This document shows positions 9,437 to 17,008 of a stretch of DNA of 64,000 bases, in pieces. The stretch is from DATFVA01 sp963774455 (GTDB lineage: Bacteria > Bacteroidota > Ignavibacteria > Ignavibacteriales > Ignavibacteriaceae). Location: NCBI GenBank assembly GCA_963774455.1, contig CAVZFD010000004.1:558001-622000 (forward strand). The letters are read 5' to 3'. Position numbers and translations under genes: made by a program. The notes under the pieces are model-generated. The model was not told the DNA's origin. It saw nothing but the letters and a program-made list of their open reading frames with translations, and searched no databases. How positions within the stretch are numbered: position 1 is the stretch's first letter; the number at the start of each line of letters is the position of its first letter.

Positions 9437-10323
9437 AATAAGTTTCTGATCCTTAAATACAACCCCGCATCCTCAATCAGAAATCAGTTATTTCGTGCTA
9501 TCTGAACACGTAAAAGTAGGGAGTATAGAGAGAGGGGCAGGTTCGGAACGGTGGAAGTGGTGGAAGAATAAGGGGGGACCTGGAAGCATTGGATGATGGG
9601 ATGGAGTGAGCAGCAACCTGAGCTCACCAGGAAAGAATGACGGGAACTTGTGAGGAACCGTGATAGAACGGGAGAAGTATGGGGATGGAACCGGAAAGCT
9701 ACGGAGATAGAATGAGAGAAGTACGAGGAATGGAACCGGAAAGCTACGAGGGATAAAATGAGAGTAGAACGAGGAATGTATCGTAAAGGTACGAGGGGCA
9801 CATTCATATCGTCTCTGAAAAAACATAGGATTCTTACTAAATTGGAAATCACTAAATACTGCATTCGGGAAGCAGTAAAATATAAGGGTATTTCATAATA
9901 TGCTTAAGTTTTGTAGACTACATCAGCGGGCTGGCAGAATAAAATAATGGTTAACCGCCACCATCTGATGATCATCTTTGGCTTTTTCCCGATCTCATCA
10001 CGGCCTCTTCCCGGCTTCATCCCGACCACTGTCCCGCCTCTAACTCCTCCAATATTTCTCATCTGAAGGACGTTGGTACAATGGAGAGCATTCTGAATTT
10101 ATACTCTTTTAATTACTTTTCTCCTCAGGCTTGGTAAATACCCATCATAGGAAAAAGCGTTTCGATATTTATGATCCGAATCAAAAAACACGAACACTTA
10201 TATTTCAAGGATATCCGGCTTATTCCGATGATGGAATAATTGAAAAATCAGGATAATGGGAGTAGTTTTCAGTAACCATTTTCCAAATAGCTGAGTCTAA
10301 TACTTAAAAAGCAGGCACATAAA
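9437..10323. other. Long intergenic region, strongly strand-asymmetric, no supported gene
   Basis: From about 9510 to 9800 the plus strand is very rich in purines and contains three degenerate ~45-bp units. From about 9980 to 10060 it switches to C/T-rich text with repeated TCCCG-type words. The minus-strand frames open here are long only because the strand lacks A/T-rich stops; they show no ribosome site or recognisable domain. The promoter of the gene at 10324 should lie at the right end, but I cannot point to it. Confidence 0.6.
9664..9799 (+). repeat. Three degenerate ~45-bp tandem units
   Basis: Units 9664-9707 (44 bp), 9708-9753 (46 bp) and 9754-9799 (46 bp) share the order TAGAATGAGAGAAGTACG, then GGAACCGGAAAGCTACG. 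The third is the most diverged. A weaker related segment may precede them. Confidence 0.75.
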
Positions 10324-11253
10324 ATGAAAAAAATTAATACACTTTTATTGTTTATACTATTAACGGTAACTTCAGGTACAATAACAGCATGCCGTGTAGA
10401 AGTTGGTTCGGATTACGGGGGTGATCTTGAAACCATCCACGAGAAAACTTTTTCTATTCAGCCCGGTAAGAACCTGAAAGTTGAAGCCTCAAGCGGAGAT
10501 GTTACCGTAACTACCTGGGATAAATCAGAAGTATACATTAAAGTTCTGGGTAATGAAAAAGCCAGGGACAAGGTAGATTTTTCTTTTAAGAATGACGATG
10601 ATGAAGTCTCTGTAATTGCTAAAAGAGAAGGTTCATTCTTCAACTGGTTCTCAAGCGGAATAAGGATAAGATTTGAAATAAAAGTCCCGGCCGAATTGAA
10701 TACGGATATCAACACTTCCGGCGGCGACATTAAGATTGGTGAGATCCGCGGCAATAACCGACTCAGGACATCGGGCGGCGACGTCTGGGTGAAGAATACA
10801 GATGGTGTCCTTAAGGTAACTACATCCGGCGGGGAGATAAACCTTGATTCCAACAGCGGACAAATGGACGTTTCAACTTCCGGAGGTGATATTAAGGCAA
10901 GAGACTTCAAGGGTGATATTTCCGCATCAACTTCGGGTGGTGATATACACCTGAAGGGAAGTAATTCCAAAATATTCGCTGAAACTTCCGGCGGCGACAT
11001 TATACTTGATTATTCAGGAATGAATAAAGGAATAGACCTTGAAACTTCCGGCGGTGATATTCAAATGAAACTTCCATCAGATTTTAATGCATCTGCATAT
11101 ATGCATACATCAGGCGGCGATATTGAATGCGATCTTACTGCAAACAGAGCAAAGAAAATTTCATCCTCAAGGTTTGAAGCCGATCTGAATAACGGCGGTG
11201 CGTCTCTTACTGCTAAGACATCCGGCGGCGATATTTCGGTTAAAAAACAATAG
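10324..11253 (+). CDS. DUF4097-type beta-strand repeat lipoprotein
   Basis: 309 residues. The signal peptide ends in a plausible lipobox (TITAC, Cys23), so the protein is probably a lipoprotein. Residues ~40-120 form an N-terminal beta-rich part. From ~125 to the end there are nine copies of a TSGGDI-type motif, spaced by about 17-25 residues. This is the periodic pattern of DUF4097 / adhesin-like beta-solenoids with a stacked Ser-Gly-Gly-Asp turn. The function of such proteins is not established; they are often linked to envelope stress or scaffolding. It is probably monocistronic. Confidence 0.85.
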   Translation: MKKINTLLLFILLTVTSGTITACRVEVGSDYGGDLETIHEKTFSIQPGKNLKVEASSGDVTVTTWDKSEVYIKVLGNEKARDKVDFSFKNDDDEVSVIAKREGSFFNWFSSGIRIRFEIKVPAELNTDINTSGGDIKIGEIRGNNRLRTSGGDVWVKNTDGVLKVTTSGGEINLDSNSGQMDVSTSGGDIKARDFKGDISASTSGGDIHLKGSNSKIFAETSGGDIILDYSGMNKGIDLETSGGDIQMKLPSDFNASAYMHTSGGDIECDLTANRAKKISSSRFEADLNNGGASLTAKTSGGDISVKKQ

Positions 11254-11371
11254 CATCTTTCACACATATGTTCATCTCACAGGCGCGGGTGCAGTTTCCA
11301 TATGTATCTGCGCTTTTTATTTGAAATATACACAGGGGTTTTATAGTTTTCATCAAATCATAAATTGAACT

Positions 11372-11830
11372 ATGAAAACACCGCTTATATATAAATTCCT
11401 TAATGATGATGAGCTTTTAAGGATCTCAAATAAGATAAAGGCTGAAGAGAAAAAGACGGCGGGCGAAATATGTGTAAGCATAAAAGAACACCGTTCGTTC
11501 CTTCAAAAGAAAAGATCTGTTAGGGACCTGGCCCGGGAAGAATTCTTTAAACTTGAAATAGACAAAACGAGAGATAAAACTGGCATTATTATCTTTTTGC
11601 TCCTTGAAGCCCGGCAGTTTTATATCCTTGCAGATGAAGGAATCAATAAGAAAGTCCCAGAAAAAACCTGGGATACAATTAAAGATGAAATGCAGGAGCA
11701 CTTCATTGAAGGAAGATTTTCAGAGGGAATAATCCACGGGATAGACCGCGTGGGTAGAATATTGAGCGAACACTTTCCTGTTAAACCCGACGACACTAAC
11801 GAAATCTCAAACCGGGTTATCTTAGAATAA
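11372..11830 (+). CDS. TPM-domain protein
   Basis: 152 residues with no signal peptide. It matches the TPM (YgcG-like) fold: an N-terminal helix with KIKAEEKKTAGEICVSI, a central GIIIFLLLEARQFYILAD strand pair, and a C-terminal helix ending GIIHGIDRVGRILSEHFP. Known members are membrane-linked or periplasmic; this one lacks the transmembrane segment and is close to the bare domain. The biochemical role is uncertain (acid phosphatase activity is reported for some plant and bacterial members). Confidence 0.8.
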   Translation: MKTPLIYKFLNDDELLRISNKIKAEEKKTAGEICVSIKEHRSFLQKKRSVRDLAREEFFKLEIDKTRDKTGIIIFLLLEARQFYILADEGINKKVPEKTWDTIKDEMQEHFIEGRFSEGIIHGIDRVGRILSEHFPVKPDDTNEISNRVILE

Positions 11831-12188
11831 ACCAAACACTATCGAATATGAAATATTAACGGGGATTTTATCGTCTTTGTTCCGTATTTAAAGCGCATTT
11901 AGTGCGCATTTAGTGCGGAGTTAGTGCGCGTTTAGTATTCTCTCAGAAAGTAATAATGCCGTTCTTTTGGTACCCTTAGATGTGAAGATTTAGTTAGTGT
12001 GATCCGGAATGTCCCCATTCTTCCCAGCCGGAATAGTGGGGATACTTATGGTTCAAGATTAAAGAAGGAGCAAGCAATATATTGCAGATTCAAGTCTCGC
12101 AGGAGGGAAAACAGTGATCAGTAGATTTTTAACCAGGGGGAGCAGAGCCGGATCTTAAATAATTAAATCCGGCATAAAATAAAGAGAT
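11831..12188. other. Intergenic region with an 11-bp tandem repeat
   Basis: Between the TPM gene and the convergent peroxidase gene. It holds the short repeat at 11893-11936 and otherwise nothing recognisable: no open frame with a ribosome site and no RNA-like structure I can support. Confidence 0.5.
11893..11936. repeat. Four tandem 11-bp units
   Basis: GCGCATTTAGT, GCGCATTTAGT, GCGGAGTTAGT, GCGCGTTTAGT. The period is close to one helical turn, so every unit faces the same side of the DNA. Confidence 0.85.
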
Positions 12189-12755
12189 TTATTTTTTAAG
12201 TTCTTTTTCAATTGCTGAGGTTATTTCGCTGCTTTCAGGAGTAATTTTACTCCTGAACCTGGCTACAATTTCTCCATCCTTTGATATAAGAAATTTTTCG
12301 AAATTCCATTTAACATCGCCCTGTTCAGTATTAGTATTCGTTGTAAGCTTTGCGTACAGAGGAGATCGGTTTTCACCGTTTACGTCTATTTTATCGAACA
12401 GCCTGAAAGTTACATCGTACTTCGATGAACAGAAATTTTTTATTTCTTCATTAGTCCCCGGTTCCTGACCACCGAATTGGTTGCATGGGAATGCCAGTAT
12501 TTCGAATCCTGAATCCTTATATTGTTTGTAGATTTTTTCCAGTCCCTCATACTGAGGAGTAAACCCGCATTTACTGGCAACATTGACAATCAGCAAAACC
12601 TTTCCTTTGTATGCCGAGAGGTTAACATCGTTTCCGTCCATGTCCTTAACAATAATATTACTGATATTATTATTAGACTTACCTCCGCTATCGCTGCCTG
12701 TTGCAGCAAAAACAGATAAAAATATTAAAGATAAAAGTACTGATAAATGCCACAT
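12189..12755 (-). CDS. Glutathione peroxidase family thiol peroxidase (exported)
   Basis: 188 residues from the ATG at 12755, which follows a clean AAAGGAGT site; the longer open frame is upstream read-through. The N-terminus (MWHLSVLLSLIFLSVFAATG) is a signal peptide or anchor, so the enzyme probably acts in the periplasm. Core motifs of the family are present: NVASKCGFTPQY with the peroxidatic Cys, FPCNQFGGQEPG with the second Cys, and KWNFEKFL. Cys in place of selenocysteine indicates a thioredoxin-dependent type. It reduces hydrogen or lipid peroxides. Confidence 0.93.
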   Translation of the reverse strand: MWHLSVLLSLIFLSVFAATGSDSGGKSNNNISNIIVKDMDGNDVNLSAYKGKVLLIVNVASKCGFTPQYEGLEKIYKQYKDSGFEILAFPCNQFGGQEPGTNEEIKNFCSSKYDVTFRLFDKIDVNGENRSPLYAKLTTNTNTEQGDVKWNFEKFLISKDGEIVARFRSKITPESSEITSAIEKELKK

Positions 12756-12801
12756 TCCGAACTCCTTTTTTAAGTACAAACAGATTATCAAAAAAAATAG
12801 T

Positions 12802-13110
12802 TCACATCTGATTTAAAGATCGTATCAAATCGCACACCATGCAGGAAGTTAAAGGAAATATTAACTTGTCTTTCCTGTAATTGAAGAAATATTTACCTGC
12901 GAGCTGACCTCCGAAAAATACAGCTATAATAACCGGGTACGTGATGAGCTGAAAGCCGAGACCCCACATTAAACGAATGGCGATTACAAAAGGCACAGGC
13001 AGGTGTATTGCGAGAACCCACTGTAAAGATAATTTCTTAACATTTGCCCTCCAGTAACCGAAGGGCAAATTAAGGACAAAAACAGCGACTGCAGCGAACA
13101 ATAAATTCAT
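12802..13110 (-). CDS. Small hydrophobic membrane protein of unknown function
   Basis: 102 residues with about three hydrophobic segments (1-18, 28-48, 52-73) and a C-terminal tail containing Cys-Met-Val-Cys. No family recognised. It lies 16 bases downstream of pta on the same strand and just upstream of the peroxidase gene, so the three may be co-transcribed. A role cannot be given. Confidence 0.65.
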   Translation of the reverse strand: MNLLFAAVAVFVLNLPFGYWRANVKKLSLQWVLAIHLPVPFVIAIRLMWGLGFQLITYPVIIAVFFGGQLAGKYFFNYRKDKLIFPLTSCMVCDLIRSLNQM

Positions 13111-13126
13111 ATAAAATAAATTACAT

Positions 13127-14104
13127 CTAACTCATCAATGCTGCAATGGCAGAAGTATTCACTATATCGTCCACGCTGCACCCGCGGCTCAGATCAAAGA
13201 AAGGTCTCTTTAATCCCTGCACTACAGGACCAATAGCCTCAGCCTTCCCCAGCCTCTGCGCTATCTTATAGCCAATGTTCCCTGAATTCAGATCGGGGAA
13301 GATTAGTACGTTAGCCCTCCCGGCAACGAGGCTACCCGGCGCTTTTCTTCTTCCAATTGAATCAATAATAGCAGCATCAAACTGAAGCTCACCATCGATA
13401 TTAAGTTCCGGATGTTTTTTCTTTGCCAGCTCCGTAGCCTCTATTACTTTATCAACTGCTTCGTGTTCTGCGCTCCCCTTAGTTGAAAATGACAGCATTG
13501 CAATGTATGGTTCCTCTCCCGTTAATTTCTGGTGGTTTATGGCAGTGCTTACAGCTATGTCCGCCAGCTGCTCAGCATCGGGTGCAGGAACTACTGCGCA
13601 ATCGGCAAAGCTGTATGTTTTTTCGGGCATAACCATAAGGAAAAAGCTTGACACCGTAGAGATACCTTGGGGCATCCCGATACACTGTATTCCTGCCCTT
13701 AAAACATCTCCCGTTGAGGCAGTCGAGCCCGCCACGCTGCCGTCTGCCATTGATTCTTTTACCATCATAGCCCCGAAAAACAGGTCTTTCTTCATTGTAT
13801 CCCTTGCGGCTTCAATGGTAATGCCCTTTTTCTTTCTGAGATTGAAATAAATATTTGTAAAGTCGCTGAGTTTATCTGATTTTTCAGGATCGATTACCCT
13901 TACACCCGACAATTCACATCCGAGCTCCCGGGCTTTGGAACGTACTTTTTCCTCGTTTCCTATCGTAATAACCGATGCTATTTTTTCTTTAGATAAAATC
14001 TCTGCTGCTTTAATTACCCTGTCATCATGAGATTCGGGTAAAACTATTGTTCTTTTACGTGCGGAAGCTTTACTTATTATATCTTCCATTAATTTGTTGC
14101 TCAT
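13127..14104 (-). CDS. pta: Phosphate acetyltransferase
   Basis: 325 residues, the size of the short PTA form without the N-terminal regulatory domain. It interconverts acetyl-CoA plus phosphate and acetyl phosphate plus CoA in the cytoplasm. Supporting signatures: VLPESHDDRVIKAAEIL at the N-terminus, MVKESMADGSVAGS, SSFFLMVMPEK, MLSFSTKGSA and the C-terminal GLKRPFFDLSRGCSVDDIVN. A GGGAG site precedes the ATG at 14104. No acetate kinase gene is beside it in this window. Confidence 0.95.
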   Translation of the reverse strand: MSNKLMEDIISKASARKRTIVLPESHDDRVIKAAEILSKEKIASVITIGNEEKVRSKARELGCELSGVRVIDPEKSDKLSDFTNIYFNLRKKKGITIEAARDTMKKDLFFGAMMVKESMADGSVAGSTASTGDVLRAGIQCIGMPQGISTVSSFFLMVMPEKTYSFADCAVVPAPDAEQLADIAVSTAINHQKLTGEEPYIAMLSFSTKGSAEHEAVDKVIEATELAKKKHPELNIDGELQFDAAIIDSIGRRKAPGSLVAGRANVLIFPDLNSGNIGYKIAQRLGKAEAIGPVVQGLKRPFFDLSRGCSVDDIVNTSAIAALMS

Positions 14105-14205
14105 TTACTTTTCTCCCATTTTTCTGAAAAGACAACGTTCAAAATTACGAAAATAGGACCTGAGATATGACATCGAATAAAATAGCCCTGTCAGGGGTAA
14201 TTTCT

Positions 14206-14236
14206 TTGACTTATTAACTATTATTTTTATTATAAC
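14206..14236 (+). promoter_or_regulatory. Possible sigma70-like promoter of the yggS-ileS operon
   Basis: TTGACT (14206-14211) and TATAAC (14231-14236) are separated by 19 bases, about 100 bases before the yggS ATG. The spacing is longer than ideal and the region is AT-rich, so this is only a candidate. Confidence 0.3.
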
Positions 14237-14334
14237 AGAATAATATTAAATAATAGTTCAGGTGTGCCCCGTCCAGCCTGAATATCGTTGATTTTTCTCT
14301 AAAAAAAGAATAAATTCACACTCTTAATTTTATC

Positions 14335-15036
14335 ATGATTGCTGAAAATATAAAATCACTGCAGCAAAGAATTGAACGGAAGTGTTCGGAGATTAACAGG
14401 AAGAGCAGTGAGATAAAACTGATAGCTGTTTCCAAGACATTCGGTGTTGAGGATATTGAAAAAGTATTTGAAGAAGGACTCAGGGACTTTGGTGAGAATA
14501 AGGCACAGGAATTATCTTCAAAATATGAACTGCTCGGCGATAAGATAACCTGGCATTTTATCGGTCACCTGCAAAGTAATAAGGTGCGAAATGTGGTTCC
14601 TGCCGCAGCTTATATTCATTCGGTAGATTCTCTTCAGCTTGCTTCTGAAGTAAACAAGTACGCGGCCAGGAACAATAAAATTCAGAAGATTCTTCTGCAG
14701 GTAAAAACATCCGAAGAAGAATCAAAGTTTGGGATCCAAAACGGGAGTGAACTCATCGACCTTGCCCGTTACTGCAGGGAGTATTCTAATCTTCGTATTG
14801 AAGGATTGATGACCATTGCCCCGCTAACGGAAGATGAAAAACTTATAAGGCAAAGTTTCAGGCAATTGCGTAAATTGAAAGATGAATTAAATTCTCAAGG
14901 CTTTGATCTTAAGGAACTCTCGATGGGTATGACATCTGACTTTGAAATCGCTATTGAAGAGGGAGCAACTATGCTGAGAATCGGTTCGGCAATTTTTGGT
15001 GAAAGAGATTATTCAAAAGTTTGGATAGATTCATGA
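14335..15036 (+). CDS. yggS: YggS/PROSC family pyridoxal-phosphate homeostasis protein
   Basis: 233 residues, typical length for this single-domain TIM-barrel family. The PLP lysine is in IKLIAVSKTF (near residue 32). Other family segments are FGENKAQE, WHFIGHLQSNKV, IEGLMTI and LSMGMTSDFEIAIEEGATMLRIG (in two parts), ending IFGERDY. It binds PLP and buffers vitamin B6 and amino-acid metabolism, with no known catalytic reaction. It opens a long co-directional operon, and its stop overlaps the next start (ATGA). Confidence 0.95.
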   Translation: MIAENIKSLQQRIERKCSEINRKSSEIKLIAVSKTFGVEDIEKVFEEGLRDFGENKAQELSSKYELLGDKITWHFIGHLQSNKVRNVVPAAAYIHSVDSLQLASEVNKYAARNNKIQKILLQVKTSEEESKFGIQNGSELIDLARYCREYSNLRIEGLMTIAPLTEDEKLIRQSFRQLRKLKDELNSQGFDLKELSMGMTSDFEIAIEEGATMLRIGSAIFGERDYSKVWIDS

Positions 15037-15569
15037 AAGTTTCTCCGATCAGTATTAAAAAGCAGGAATTCAATAAGTCGTTCAGGGGATACGACCCTGA
15101 AGAAGTTCAGGCGTTCCTTGACAAGCTCGCCGATGAATTCGATGATATTCAGAAAGAAAACGAGAACTTTAAGGATGAACTTGAAACTGCCAATGCACAC
15201 CTTGCTGAGTTCCGGAGAATAGAAAAAAATCTCCAGGATACGCTGCTTAAAGCACAGGAATCTTCCTCAAAGGCGATTGACTCTGTTAAGAAGCAGACGA
15301 ATCTTATGGTTAAAGAAGCTGAAATTAAAGCCAGCCAGATCCTCGAAAAGGCCAGGGAGAATGCAAATGAGATCAGGGATGCTGTTATTAAGCTAAGGGA
15401 AGAGCGTGATTTGCTGATCTCTAAATTAAAGGCAATGATTGATTCACAGTCTCATCTTTTTGAAGTTAAAGTTAAAGAGGCCGGTGAGGAAAGTCCGGTT
15501 CTTAAAAAACCTGAGCAGGCCGCTAAGGTAGATATAAACGTTGACGATATTGTAAATAAAATTTTATAA
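15033..15569 (+). CDS. DivIVA-domain coiled-coil protein
   Basis: 178 residues from the ATG at 15033, which overlaps the yggS stop as ATGA; the in-frame ATG four codons earlier gives MDRF, less like the family. The N-terminus (MKVSPISIKKQEFNKSFRGY, then DPEEVQAFLDKLADEF) is the DivIVA/GpsB membrane-binding domain. Residues ~35-150 are coiled coil, with an Ala-rich heptad part (EAEIKASQILEKARENA). DivIVA proteins sense curved membrane and recruit division or polar-growth factors. The final helix (INVDDIVNKIL) could be a tetramerisation or partner-binding tip. Confidence 0.88.
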   Translation: MKVSPISIKKQEFNKSFRGYDPEEVQAFLDKLADEFDDIQKENENFKDELETANAHLAEFRRIEKNLQDTLLKAQESSSKAIDSVKKQTNLMVKEAEIKASQILEKARENANEIRDAVIKLREERDLLISKLKAMIDSQSHLFEVKVKEAGEESPVLKKPEQAAKVDINVDDIVNKIL

Positions 15570-16390
15570 TGAGTGAACTCAAAAATAAAATAGACGAAAC
15601 CCTGAAAGTAATCCGCAAAGTTACCCGTGAGGATTATCCGGTTGGGATAATTCTTGGTACAGGGTTAGGCGGACTCGTAAGGGAAATAGATATCGCCCGG
15701 GAAATAAACTACGGTGATCTTCCGCATTTTCCTCTTTCGACTGTTGAATCTCACGAAGGCAAACTGATCTTCGGAAAGATAAACGGGAAAAATGTAGTGG
15801 CTATGCAGGGGCGCTTTCATTATTATGAAGGCTATACAATGCAGCAGATAACCTACCCGGTACGGTTAATGAAATTCCTCGGGGTTGAAACTCTTCTTGT
15901 CTCAAATGCCTGCGGAGGTATGAACCCTCAATACCGGCGCGGCGATATTATGCTGATGGCTGATCATATTAACCTGCTTGGCGATAACCCGCTGATCGGC
16001 AAAAATGAGGATGAGCTTGGTCCCAGATTCCCCGATATGAGTGAACCATATAATAACAGGCTTATTTCGCTTGCTGAGGGGGTTGCCCTCGAAAATAAGA
16101 TTAAGCTCCAAAAGGGAGTTTATATTGCAGTTCCCGGTCCTAACCTTGAAACAAGGGCCGAGTACCGGTTCCTGCGATCCACGGGAGCCGACGTGGTCGG
16201 TATGTCAACTATACCTGAAAATATTGTGGCCAATCATATGGGTATGAAAGTACTTGGTATAAGCATTGTTACTGACGAATGTTTCCCCGATTCGCTTAAG
16301 CCGGTTAACGTTGAGGAAATAATAGCCGCTGCGATGGAAGCAGAACCCAAAATGACCTTAATAATGAAAGAGGTTATAAAAAAATTATAA
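15569..16390 (+). CDS. Purine nucleoside phosphorylase (PNP/MTAP family)
   Basis: 273 residues; the TAATG overlap with the upstream gene couples translation. It phosphorolyses inosine and guanosine to base plus ribose-1-phosphate. Motifs: GTGLGGL phosphate loop, HEGKLIFG, QGRFHYYEGY, SNACGGMNP, GPNLETRAEYR and VGMSTIPENIVANHMG (the PNP/MTAP signature region). The length fits the trimeric mammalian-like class rather than hexameric DeoD. It sits in the yggS-ileS operon. Confidence 0.94.
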   Translation: MSELKNKIDETLKVIRKVTREDYPVGIILGTGLGGLVREIDIAREINYGDLPHFPLSTVESHEGKLIFGKINGKNVVAMQGRFHYYEGYTMQQITYPVRLMKFLGVETLLVSNACGGMNPQYRRGDIMLMADHINLLGDNPLIGKNEDELGPRFPDMSEPYNNRLISLAEGVALENKIKLQKGVYIAVPGPNLETRAEYRFLRSTGADVVGMSTIPENIVANHMGMKVLGISIVTDECFPDSLKPVNVEEIIAAAMEAEPKMTLIMKEVIKKL

Positions 16391-17001
16391 TGGAAAAAAG
16401 ACCTTTACACCATTACGTTATTCCGGTGTTCCTTGGAGTTCTGATGTTCTCATCGAATTTTATAAATACCGGGATATTCAGGTTCGGCGGAAATGATTTT
16501 GCCGTGTGGTTCGTGATTTCGCTGCTCTGCTTTGCCTGTGGATATTATATGAATAAGGTATTCGGCTGGCATACAGGAGGCAAGGTTGTGTTTGCAATTA
16601 TTATTGCTGCAACTGTAATAAGTATACTGGTGATTTCATTTTTCAGGGAATATTTCTCTGCTAACGAATTGCTGACTGAGAACCTGATTCTCTACAGTCT
16701 CAGGAATATCACTTTAGGTTCCATGGCCCTCTTCGGGATGGCAGTAGATGAGGTCCTGCATCGGGAAAGGGAAGCGTCGCTGCTTAATCAAAAGCTGAAG
16801 ATGTACGAGGAACAGCTTCAGAATGTCCGTAAAGAAGCAGAGGTTGAACTGCGTGAGGCAAAGGTACACGCTGAAAAAATTGTTAACGATGCACAGGCTG
16901 CAGCTAAAAATACAATCCTTAAAAAAGAAAGAATAGAAAGTGAACTTAAAGAGTTCATCCAGGCTGAAAAAGAATTGATAAAAAGATACGAGGAATCCTG
17001 A
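16390..17001 (+). CDS. Four-helix membrane protein with cytoplasmic coiled-coil tail, unknown function
   Basis: 203 residues; the ATG overlaps the upstream stop (TAATG). About four transmembrane segments (10-30, 37-55, 64-86, 101-120) are followed by a long charged helix (125-203). Its Ala-rich heptads (EVELREAKVHAEKIVNDAQA) resemble those of the DivIVA-like protein two genes upstream and the b-subunit stalk of ATP synthase. No family recognised. Its place between a DivIVA-like gene and ileS suggests a membrane or cell-shape role, but that is only inference. Confidence 0.75.
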   Translation: MEKRPLHHYVIPVFLGVLMFSSNFINTGIFRFGGNDFAVWFVISLLCFACGYYMNKVFGWHTGGKVVFAIIIAATVISILVISFFREYFSANELLTENLILYSLRNITLGSMALFGMAVDEVLHREREASLLNQKLKMYEEQLQNVRKEAEVELREAKVHAEKIVNDAQAAAKNTILKKERIESELKEFIQAEKELIKRYEES

Positions 17002-17008
17002 TTAGATC

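Noticed and set aside
9484..9864. Two overlapping minus-strand frames in the purine-rich spacer
   Set aside because: Open only because of base composition; the ~45-bp repeat units vary in length (44, 46, 46) and do not keep frame, so a repeat protein is unlikely.
10458..11000. 180-residue open frame on the minus strand, antisense to the DUF4097 gene
   Set aside because: It is a mirror of the repeated TSGGDI codons (reads as SPPEV repeats), has no ribosome site and no recognisable family.
11893..11936. Possible CRISPR-like array
   Set aside because: Units are contiguous and 11 bp long with no spacers; no cas genes in the window.
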